Of a stretch of 64,000 nt of DNA, positions 1-8,551 are shown piece after piece (position 1 is the first letter of the stretch; every line of letters starts with the position of its first letter). The DNA lies in the NCBI GenBank assembly GCA_964017065.1, contig OZ024785.1:4874588-4938587 (forward strand), read 5' to 3'. A program made the position numbers and the translations under genes. The notes beneath the pieces were generated by a model. That model had not been told where the DNA came from. It did not search any database and saw only the letters and a program-made list of their open reading frames with translations. The stretch is from Haliclona indistincta (Eukaryota; Porifera; Demospongiae; Haplosclerida; Chalinidae).

Positions 1-966
1 CCTGGAATTGGTAAGCTAAAAACAATTATAAATGTTATGACATTGTGAATTTCTTGGTACTAACATAGGATGGCTCTGATTTAATGGCTTTGTAGATAGT
101 TTGGACCCCTCAAGCCATGCAGTAGCAGTTGCTTCAAGATCTTCTTTATCAACCACACCCTAACAGAAAATGTTATCATCACACCACATTAGTTTTTTTA
201 GTCCCAGCTATGTAAAAGCAGTGCTTCTTCTCTAACCTCAATGTCTTCAGAACTGATTTTTGTTATGAAACTATGAAACTGCTTGTAGCCAAGCCCATTT
301 GATGCTGACTGAACAGCAGGTTCCAGCCATTTCAGTTGTTTAAACCAGTCTCGTACATGTTTGTACGTACTCAAAAGTCCTTCAGTGACAAAAAATACAC
401 AAGTAATAGACAGAATCTGATGCAGCTACACCTGTTGACAATTGACACTCAGGAGAAAGCAAAACATAGAGGGTTGATGAAACAACTATATCAGCAAGCG
501 ATGGAGTTTCCTGAATAACCAATATTATTTGAACATTATTGCACAAACTGTCATGAGCAATTAATTACCTGCTGGAATGTTGCTAACACTGAACTGTCAG
601 TAAGGTGTGTTTCAAGCTTATTCATGCATAGCTGAAGTGAATTACTTGCTGTTCCAGCCCTAACAGACTCAGTTACAGCTACCTACAATGAATAATACAT
701 AAAATTAATGCATCATGCATAATTTGCAAGTACCTTCAGAGTTAAGGACTCAAATTCCATCCACTCTTTAATTGCAGTCTGCTCTTTATCAAATTTCCCT
801 GCAATGTCTAAAACTAATTCACAGCTGTTTTCTGCTGCCAGCTTGCACAAAAACCTATTTCATATGTAAAGCTGAAAACTAAAAGAACAGATCGCACTCA
901 CTGGCAAATCTCGTTGCCAGACGTGATGTTTTCTCCATTTTTTATGACAAGATTTAGCTTCTGCAT
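1..966 (-). CDS. mars1: Cytosolic methionyl-tRNA synthetase, N-terminal part (partial, 7 exons)
   Basis: Charges tRNA-Met with methionine in the cytosol; this part is the N-terminal GST-like domain used for assembly into the multi-synthetase complex. Coding exons on the minus strand: 902-966, 734-854, 569-682, about 458-510, about 237-370, 65-159 and 1-15, with GT-AG borders. Phases check exactly for exons 1-3, 6 and 7; the border between exons 4 and 5 is ambiguous. The start is the ATG at 964-966 (MQKLNLVIKNG). Recognition rests on the GST-C motif ETPSLADIVVSSTLY, on VRDWFKQLKWLEPAV, on the linker ATAWLEGSKL, and on exon 7 opening with LPIPG, just where vertebrate MARS1 leads into its NVLITSALPY catalytic start. 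The catalytic domain lies left of the window. The gene is divergent from the S-adenosylmethionine synthetase gene. Another GST-fused synthetase is possible but fits less well. Confidence 0.85.
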
Positions 967-2133
967 GTGTAGACAGATAAAAGTAATGCCGCACTGGGGT
1001 AACGTGCGTATTAACCCTTTAACCCCTATTGTTGCCTTTTGGCAACATACATACTTCAGACACCATAACTTTATCAAAAAGTGTTAAAATATTCCGAAAT
1101 TAAGCTAAATTGAAGAATACAAATAACCGCAAAAAATTGACCGGTTTTCGGCGCGCCCCATGCGCTAAACGTATTGGCTTCGGCATTTCTATGGCTTCAG
1201 TACAAATTCCACAACATTTTAGGGGAAAAAAAATGGCTGCCAATAAAATTTGGACATTTTATGGCTTCAGGGTGCTCGGAAACACATTTTTGTACATTCT
1301 CCATGATCTGGGCTACACTTTGCACTCACCAAAACCACTGCTATTTGTGTGTACTTTTCAGCATCCAGCCCCAAAGTACTAACTTTGAGCAAAATTTGAC
1401 GAGGCCGTTGCACTTTATCGGCTTCACTTTCGAAGGCATATCGACTGACTTGAGTGTGGGCAATTGCGGTTACTCACTGGCGTAAAAGGACGCAAATTTG
1501 AGACCAGTAGCACAAAAGACACACGAGATATTCACGAGAGAAGTGGTCAGCATTTACGAGGTTAAAATTTCAGCAAGATAATTTAGTAATTAAAGGGTTA
1601 AATGCGCATAAAATACAGACGCGCATTCTGCGCGGATTGGATAAGTTAATTCACAAATCACATCATTTTGCTTACATTGGGTTTTTCTTCTTCACTTCCT
1701 TCCCCTGTAATCAACAGCGCGGTAATATCAGCGTTTTAGAAGGCGGCACTATTGGCAACAGACTTACCGGGAATGACGATCAGCCTAGGACAGCTTTCGC
1801 CAAGTGCGTCTTTTAGTATTACCACTTTAAGGTACTCCGAATCACCATACGAACACTGCAGGTCCATTTTTGTCAAATTCTGCCTTTCTAGCAGTCACAA
1901 AATGACGATTCAGCACTTTATCCTGACCTGGCAACTGAGAAATTGCTGAAGTGTTCGACTATTTCTATTTTTATCTCTAGTTGCGCATGCGCCTTTCAAG
2001 TGTGAAACGTCATCTAAGCATGAGACAAGTAAAACTACAAATTGACCTTGACCTTGGGTGATATGATTGTATTCCTCCTCTTCCAGCGACCTAGGAATAG
2101 TGCGGCAGTTGACTAAAGACAGTTGCAATAATT
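967..2133. promoter_or_regulatory. Shared divergent promoter region of mars1 and the SAM synthetase gene
   Basis: This 1.17-kb stretch separates two divergent start codons. It must carry both 5' UTRs and promoters, although no TATA box or initiator can be assigned by eye. About half of it (1011-1601) is a TTAA-flanked MITE. The remaining right part, about 1610-2130, has GC-richer patches such as GCGCATTCTGCGCGG near 1621. Short open frames here look like chance. Confidence 0.5.
1011..1601. mobile_element. TTAA-flanked MITE (piggyBac- or Kolobok-like)
   Basis: The element 1015-1597 is bounded by TTAA at 1011-1014 and TTAA at 1598-1601. Its ends are inverted: CCCTTTAAC on the left and the reverse complement of ATTAAAGGG on the right. 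A TTAA target duplication followed by CCC is typical of piggyBac ends; Kolobok also duplicates TTAA. It has no transposase frame, so it would be non-autonomous. The terminal repeat recognisable by eye is short, about 8-9 bp. Confidence 0.6.
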
Positions 2134-4213
2134 ATGGATCGCGGCACTTCAGCTGATGAAACGGCGCTGAGGCTCGGCGGCCCCAGCTACTTGCAGCGAC
2201 ACAAACCTGGGACGTTTCTGTTCACATCTGAGAGTGTCGGAGAAGGGCACCCTGGTAAGCTTCAGGTTGAATTGTAGAAACTTGCGCACTTGGCCTTAGT
2301 TTTTCATGCGAAAACTATGCGCCACTGCGCTATATGCCGCGCACTATAACACTATGCGCCGTATCTCAACGCCGCATTTTTTAGTGCCTCGGCCCATGCA
2401 CTTGTCTCTTGCTAGAGTTGAACAATAAAAATAACAATAAAATCTATTATAGATAAAATGTGCGACCAGATCTCTGATGCAATTCTTGATGCTTGCTTGA
2501 AAAAAGACCCGTTCAGCAAAGTGGCTTGTGGTAAGCATGGGCTGCTGTGACAGCCAAACATTATAATGTGAATCATTAACAGAATCAGCCACTAAGACTG
2601 GTGTAATAATGGTGTTTGGTGAAATAACAAGCGAAGAAACAGTTGACTACCAAACTGTTGTAAGGGAAACTATCAAAAAGATTGGATATGATGACTCGAG
2701 GAAAGGTTATAGCTATTTGAGTTCATAGTATCATACCATGATGAAAGCATATTTCATAGGATTTGACTATGATACATGTGGTGTCATTGTTTCCATTGAA
2801 AAACAGAGTCCAAACATCAAGCAAGCTGTGTGTGAGGAAGATGAAAAAGAAATGGGAGCAGGAGACCAGGTTGGCATGTGACAACAGTGCATGTTATTGA
2901 TGGTCAGTTATTTGCAGGGCATGATGTGTGGATATGCTACCAATGAGACTAAGGAGTGTATGCCAATGACAATTGTGCTAGCGCACAAACTCAACATGTA
3001 TGCACGCACACACCGTACTCCATTGTTACACATGTAGCTATGCATGGCTTTAATTGTTGGTATATAGGAAGATCGCACAATTTCGTAGAGATGGAACATT
3101 TCCATGGGCTAGGCCTGATTCTAAAAGCCAGGTATGAAGATTGTATGGAATAATGCATGACTGTTTTATACTGGACCAATAAAGGTGACAATAGAATATC
3201 GCATTAAAGATGGTGAATGCATTCCAATAAGAGTGCACACTGTGGTGATCAGCGTGCAGCACTCTCCTGATATTAAACTGGAAGAGATGAGAAGGCAGCT
3301 CAAGGAAATTCTAATCAAGGTCAATAATCTTAATGATGTAAAATATGAATTCTATAGCTAGTAAGAAAATAAAAAAGACTTTTGAATTGTGTAATAATAA
3401 TTATCATCCAATCATCTCCTTACAGAAAACAATCCCTGAAGAGTATCTTGATGAAAATACAGTATACCACATGCAACCCTCTGGAGAATTTGTGATTGGT
3501 GGCCCTAAGGTAAATTCAGCAGCGGATAGCCTATAGTTATTAGATTCACTTACTGTGGTGTATAGGAATGCCATGACTATAGTAAAATATTATAAACATT
3601 AATAATTGTTTTGTTAACAGGGTGATGCTGGACTGACTGGCAGAAAGATAATTGTTGACACCTATGGTGGATGGGGTGGTCACGGAGGTATACATAATAA
3701 TACATAGTGTTAGTATTATTGAGAAAATCCACATGCATTTAGGTGGTGCATTCTCTGGAAAAGATTGTTCCAAAGTGGATCGCTCGGGAGCTTATGCTGC
3801 TCGTTGGGTTGCCAAGTCCATTGTAGCTGCTGGTCTAGCAAAACGGGTGTTTATCCAGGTAAGAATATTTTAAATTCATGGACTTAAGCTAAATGGTCAC
3901 TATGATTATTGCATGCTTTTTGTAATTTGCAGATCTCTTATGCGATCGGAGTAGCTGAGCCATTGTCTATTTATGTCGACACCTACAAAACGAGCGAAAA
4001 GAGTGAAAAAGAGCTTCTTGAGATAATCAACAACAACTTTGATCTACGACCTGGAGCCATCATTAGGTTTACATTATGTGGTCTATGAATAATGTTTTAT
4101 ACTACTGTAGGGAGCTGAAAATGCGCGAGCCCATTTTCCAAAAAACAGCTGTATATGGTCACTTTGGACGAGAAGAGTTTCCTTGGGAAAAACCAAAGGA
4201 CCTCAAGTTTTGA
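2134..4213 (+). CDS. mat2a: S-adenosylmethionine synthetase (methionine adenosyltransferase), 12 exons
   Basis: Makes S-adenosylmethionine from methionine and ATP in the cytosol. Exons: 2134-2254, 2453-2530, 2583-2705, 2760-2869, 2918-2997, 3068-3131, 3185-3319, 3426-3509, 3621-3687, 3743-3858, 3933-4066 and 4111-4213 (stop TGA). All borders are GT-AG, the phases join throughout, and the product is 404 residues, the usual length. The N-terminal domain carries [13 protein letters not shown], the substrate-binding opening. Family motifs follow in order: [25 protein letters not shown], the phosphate loop [26 protein letters not shown], and the C-terminal [11 protein letters not shown]. Most introns are about 50-110 bp. 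The start ATG is the first in frame before the conserved block. No damage is seen, so it is probably functional. The symbol is by family; the sequence cannot separate MAT1A from MAT2A. Confidence 0.97.
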
Positions 4214-5274
4214 AACTAAGCTATAGCCTGGCTAAGTACTTATAACTGTTGATAGCTGACAGACACATATTGTTAGCTATAATAGTTATGTATTGTGAAC
4301 TGACTGTGTGTGTTCTAGTTAGCAATAATTATTATATGCATGTAATATAAGTTATAGTTTGTGAGCAATTAACCCACTGTCAAATTGATGAAGGAATGTA
4401 TTATTGATGCAAACAGCTGCGTTTGTACAAGACAACTCGCAAGCTGCATAGTGTATAATTATAATATTTATGTCAAACTCCATGTATGAAATGATACATG
4501 TAGGGTCAGTATACATAACACATAGGCTGGGTATTGCCCTCACTCAGAGATTATATATGTTGTATAGTGCATAAATCCTATATGCCCTATAATAATAGGC
4601 AATCATGTATAATTATGGAAAAATAACATGAAAACAGATAAAATTTAGTCTAGAAAACAGAAAACAGTGACATGGTTCTAGATATTGAACAGTATATACC
4701 GCAATCTGCACAGTAACAACACATGTCCATCAATGCTTAAATTATTGGGGCGAGTTGTGACAAGGCACCTGATTGAGCTATCGAGCTATTGAGCTATAGA
4801 GTAGAGTACACAGAACACTATAATTACAATAAATTCAATTATAGCAAGTTTCAGTCACGTGTTAGCTAACGTGGAGCTAGCAGTGAGCTCGCCCAGTAAA
4901 GACCGGTCTGTGGTTGCTATCTCCAGTTTGGCTCGCTTGCTCTGGAAAGAACTTCGTTTACAGCTTAAAAACAAAAAATCTAGATCGTAGGCAAGATTGT
5001 GCTGCATGCTGCTGTGCTTGAAGCATGTCGATCTATTGCTCGACAGACGAGATAGCAGCCACAGACGCTTCATGTATTATTTTCCCCATACTGTTATGTA
5101 AATCGCTGTAGTTATAAAGTAGTTATTACAAAAATGCACGTTGCGTGGGTGTTGAATATTAATTACGTGTACCGCCAGGTCCGCCACCTTAAAGCTGTTC
5201 AGTACAAAGAGTTAGAACAATAAGAAAAAATGAGATACAGAATCATGAGTAGAGGTACTGATGGACAACTAGCT
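4214..5274. other. Gene-free stretch with repeat debris downstream of the SAM synthetase gene
   Basis: No coding exon is seen. About 4495-4830 is one copy of a dispersed repeat: it shares TACATGTAG, the stretch around CATAGGCTGGG at 4527, CACTCAGAGATTATAT, and TATTGGGGCGAG at 4744 with the two flanks of the retrotransposon (5818-5906 and 11657-11790). At 5180-5192, CCGCCACCTTAA is a TTAA-type element end like those at 5743-5755 and 59466-59480. The 3' UTR of the SAM synthetase gene should occupy the first few hundred bases. Confidence 0.5.
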
Positions 5275-5278
5275 AGAG

Positions 5279-5650
5279 CTAGAAGCCGAATGAATAAATA
5301 AGAGTATAATTATAAATAGAAACAATGATGATTAGGAAAACAAGAACCACAAGGAAAGAAAAATTGAAAAGTGCAAGGTTTTGAAGAGTCAATGGTGGAT
5401 ATGAACTTATCCAAAAAGTCCTCTTGATCAGGGTGAGGTTGCTAGAAATAGATGAAGAAAGATCAAGAGGAGGAAGGGAGTTCCAGAATCGAGAAAGTCT
5501 AGAGAAGTAGAAATGACGAGAGCGATTAGAAGGATTAAAATGGATGCACATTTTGAAGGAGGAGGAAGATCTTGTAAGCCCAGAGTGGACGGAAATGAAG
5601 TCCATAATGTTGAAATCATAACTATAACATATCGATGTTTATCGATAGAC
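5279..5650 (-). pseudogene. LINE (non-LTR retrotransposon) C-terminal RT fragment
   Basis: Read on the minus strand, the stretch contains SRHFYFSRLSRFWNSLPPLD. It is a close version of the tail found after the reverse transcriptase domain in many metazoan LINEs, where a conserved R-FY-R-WN-LP pattern ends the frame. Only about 100 codons remain, with neither catalytic motif nor endonuclease, so it is a dead 5'-truncated copy. It lies between two TTAA-type element ends at 5189-5192 and 5752-5755. Confidence 0.65.
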
Positions 5651-5734
5651 AAACAAAATGCATACTAGAGCACGCCTGTACAAAATACCATTGCTAGAAA
5701 ATAAAGCTACTTGTAAAGTTATGAATCTCATTAA

Positions 5735-5776
5735 ATTGGGGCACCGCCACCTTAATAATAATAATAATAATTATAT
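5735..5776. repeat. TTAA-type element end followed by an AAT microsatellite
   Basis: GGCACCGCCACCTTAA matches the end of the 583-bp TTAA foldback at 59470-60052 (TTAAGGTGGCGGTGC in the other orientation). It runs directly into an (AAT)n tract. No matching left end was found nearby, so the copy seems truncated. Confidence 0.45.
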
Positions 5777-5906
5777 ATAATATCATTATGTTGACAGGCA
5801 CTCATGATCCTGGTATACATGTAGTTGATACAATTAACATACACACAATACATAGGCTGGGAATTACCCTCACTCAGAGATTATATGGTGTATAACAACA
5901 TACATG

Positions 5907-5999
5907 CGAACATGCACCCACTTGCATGCACCATAGCACCACACATTTGGTTAAGGCCTGCTGTGCACGCCACAAACATTTTCTTATGTCACATGACAC
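5907..5999 (-). repeat. Split direct repeat B2 (outer 3' terminus of the retrotransposon)
   Basis: It starts CGAACATGCACCCACTTG and ends CACATGACAC. It matches B1 at 6952-7044 over 93 bp with one mismatch, an A/G difference after CACCATA. It marks the 3' end of the leftward-transcribed element. Confidence 0.85.
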
Positions 6000-6788
6000 A
6001 CATGAAAAGTACAAAACTGAAGAACTCAAAATCAACTTAACAATAAAAATAATATTATTATGGTATGCCTATGGCAATCAACCTATATCTTGCAAACACA
6101 AGCTCGATGCAAAGCATTAACTGAACAGCTCGCACACTCCACTATAACTATGAACTAATATAAGCTCGCCTCATGTGAATAATTAACCAACCATCTCAAA
6201 ATGCACAATGCCCAACTTTAACAATCCTTAGACACAGCTTGAACTCTACCATATCTTTGTACGTACGTACACACACACACACATTACGCAAGTAACACAC
6301 TCTAAACAACATTGAGCTGAGACCAAAGAAAAAGAGATAATGCTTCGTATTCATGGGTGATGCTGGTCTAACATCACCCAAGGGAAAAACCCAGAGATAA
6401 AACCTCTTTAGAGGAAAAAATGCTCTGGTAAAACCCAAAGAAATTTAAACAGCTCACACTACTGATATTATAGCATTCACAATGGTGCTTTAAAAACACG
6501 CCAGATAGGATTTCTTTAGACAGGCTAAATAAGATCGTTGGTCAATCTCAAGCACTATGCCGACATCATAGTGCTGACCCGAAAAAATTTTTGTTGCACC
6601 TGTGCAAACACAATAATTACAAAAGTAATCACAATAATAATATTAGCAGACAGAGTCCACAGCCTTGCTCCCTGCTCTTGCTCCTGCTTTGATCACCTCA
6701 TCTATTGGTTGGTAACTGAGAGGAAAATACTCAGAAAGATATCAAATGCATATCAGAACCCTTCAGCACACTTGGGTGGGGGGGTGGG
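6000..6788. other. Spacer between A2 and B2 of the retrotransposon
   Basis: These 789 bp separate A2 from B2. They hold an (AC)n tract near 6268-6283 and an 80-codon minus-strand open frame at 6196-6438 with no recognisable motif. Nothing supports a real gene. It may be extra cargo or 3' untranslated sequence, or a later insertion. Confidence 0.5.
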
Positions 6789-6947
6789 ACAAACTGAGTG
6801 GCTGCACGTTGCCTAGGAATGATTAACTATCATACCTGTACACCTTATATACCAACACCCACGCATGCACCATGCATGCAATTATCCCACAATATTCGGG
6901 AGCATATTTCCTGTCTAATTCCTGTGTCAACCGACAGGAAAGTACAT
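6789..6947 (-). repeat. Split direct repeat A2 (internal)
   Basis: It matches A1 (11498-11656) base for base over 159 bp. It adjoins B1 with only CTCC (6948-6951) between them. This B1A2 junction is the copy of the joined ends that such elements use as a template to close the circular cDNA. The repeat contains the short inverted pair CCTGTC / GACAGG near its right end. Confidence 0.88.
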
Positions 6948-6951
6948 CTCC

Positions 6952-7044
6952 CGAACATGCACCCACTTGCATGCACCATAACACCACACATTTGGTTAAG
7001 GCCTGCTGTGCACGCCACAAACATTTTCTTATGTCACATGACAC
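6952..7044 (-). repeat. Split direct repeat B1 (internal)
   Basis: Partner of B2 (5907-5999) with one mismatch in 93. It lies 46 bp downstream of the recombinase stop codon in transcriptional order and four bases from A2. Confidence 0.87.
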
Positions 7045-7090
7045 CTAGGGTAAACAAAGAGAGGGTATACAGTGATCACATGACAGACAG

Positions 7091-8118
7091 TCAGAGCTCT
7101 AAGCTCTCTGATACCGACAGGAGAGCAGACATAGAGTCTTTAACATAGCCATCTTTAGCAGTTTCTGAATGCCACCTACCATGTCTCTTAAAGAGCCTAT
7201 CTGGTATGCCTGCGTTGGCAGCTGCTGTGGCTCCCCCTGCCCTAAGACTATGTAACCCAAATTGATTGGCGTCAAAACCGAGTGACTTTAGCTTGGCTAG
7301 AAACACCTCCCTCATCCGGGTGTAGCTCAACGTACCAGAACAGCGCAACTTTTCCCCTTTTTTGGTACGGACAATGGCACGAAACAACCTTGCTGATGAC
7401 GCTGTGGAGATTTCAGCCATGAGCATATACCGCTCCATCATGGCCACGGGACAGGTGATCGTGCGGGTCCTAGCCACCACCACCGAGTCACCCTGCCGGT
7501 ACTGGTCTGTCTTACTGGAAGTAATATGGACCGTCATGTGTTGCTCGGTAAACCGTATATCACAGCAACGCAAACCAGATAACTCATTGTATCGCAGAAA
7601 TGCAGCAAATGAGAGCAACGCACCAGCTGCTAAACGGACATCAGATAGAGTCGGGGAGGTACCAAGGCTTTCAACCAAGGTGGTTAGCATACTAGCAGTA
7701 ATAGGTTCCTTTTTGACCTTTGGCTTAGCTAGTTTGCGTTGCAAGCCAGCCAGAGTTGCCCGAACGAATGCTGAGGAGCTAATCGGTGGAAGGCCAGCAA
7801 GCTGGTGGGCCCAGTTGATTGCATTAACTGCCTCTTCAACGGATGCTCTGGAGTTAGTGGTATTAGCCACATGTTGCAGATAAAGTGCAAAATGGACCTC
7901 GTCTACTGGGAAAATTTTGACCTCAATTCGTGGCCCTGCCCAAGCTTTTCCATTTCATAAATCCCCTCACATACTTTGTTGTTGTGCTGTTGGCCTTGCC
8001 TTGGAGTAAGGTATCGGGTAAACAAGTCGCCAGCTGTTTGAGGTCTGGGTCCTGTAAACTCTCAATAGTCTGCCACACACCCTTAGACAGGACATCTGTA
8101 AAATGTACAACAGAGATA
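7091..8118 (-). pseudogene. Tyrosine recombinase of the retrotransposon (frameshifted)
   Basis: Integrase-type tyrosine recombinase that would insert circular cDNA. The intact 3' part (7091-7870, 259 codons) holds the catalytic set: an Arg in SGLRCCDIRF, the HxxR box HSLRAGG, the HGRWHS box, and the Tyr in DGYVKDS. The conserved N-terminal SAM-like part (LLQGKANSTTTKYVRGF) is present upstream at about 7960-8020 but in another frame. That frame ends at a TGA near 7923, and the downstream frame resumes by a one-base shift at that point. Upstream, the frame is open to a stop near 8118 with no obvious Met, so its start is unclear. A one-base indel in this copy, or an assembly error, is the simplest reading. 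Programmed frameshifting is less likely, as no slippery heptamer is obvious. Confidence 0.85.
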
Positions 8119-8264
8119 ACATTACAATTTTTCTAGACCAGCGGCAGACACGTCTATGTAGACAACACCAGAGTAGCAGCTGTAAGCTTGGTAACTGCTT
8201 TTATCTCTAGCTTTATGCACCATCTTAATTCTTGACAGTATATATCCCAAATGGGTCAGAGCTA

Positions 8265-8505
8265 TAATCCAACTGGACATTATACTGGGCACATGTGTAC
8301 CAACTGGGCACAAGAGTGTACCATTGCCCAACTGGGCACAGGAGTGTACAATCGCCCAACTGGGCACATGTGTGTACAATCGCCCAACTGGGCACATGAG
8401 TGTACAATCGCCCAACTGGGCACATGTGTGTACAATCGCCCAACTGGGCACATGAGTGTACAATCGCCCAACTGGGCACATGAGTGTACATAACCCAAAT
8501 GGGTA
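8265..8505. repeat. 28-bp tandem repeat inside the retrotransposon
   Basis: About seven to eight units with a 28-bp period, of the form CAACTGGGCACATGAGTGTA plus CAATCGCC, with small variations (ATGAG, ATGTG, AGGAG). Each unit carries the near-palindrome GCCCAACTGGGC. The edges carry CCCAAATGGG variants at 8247 and 8487. It lies between the stop of the gag-RT frame and the recombinase start. Open frames through it on both strands merely reflect a period (28) that is not a multiple of three. Confidence 0.9.
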
Positions 8506-8551
8506 ACAAACTGTCCAGCTCCACTGAGTGACATATTGCTAACCAATACAC

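Noticed and set aside
1110..1485. Two overlapping plus-strand open frames of 90-103 codons between mars1 and the SAM synthetase gene
   Set aside because: They lie inside the TTAA MITE, have no motif, and overlap each other in different frames.
5180..5755. A single MITE between the CCGCCACCTTAA sites at 5180 and 5743
   Set aside because: Both sites face the same way, so they cannot be the two ends of one inverted-repeat element.
7362..7883. 173-codon plus-strand frame
   Set aside because: Antisense to the recombinase frame, which carries the catalytic motifs.
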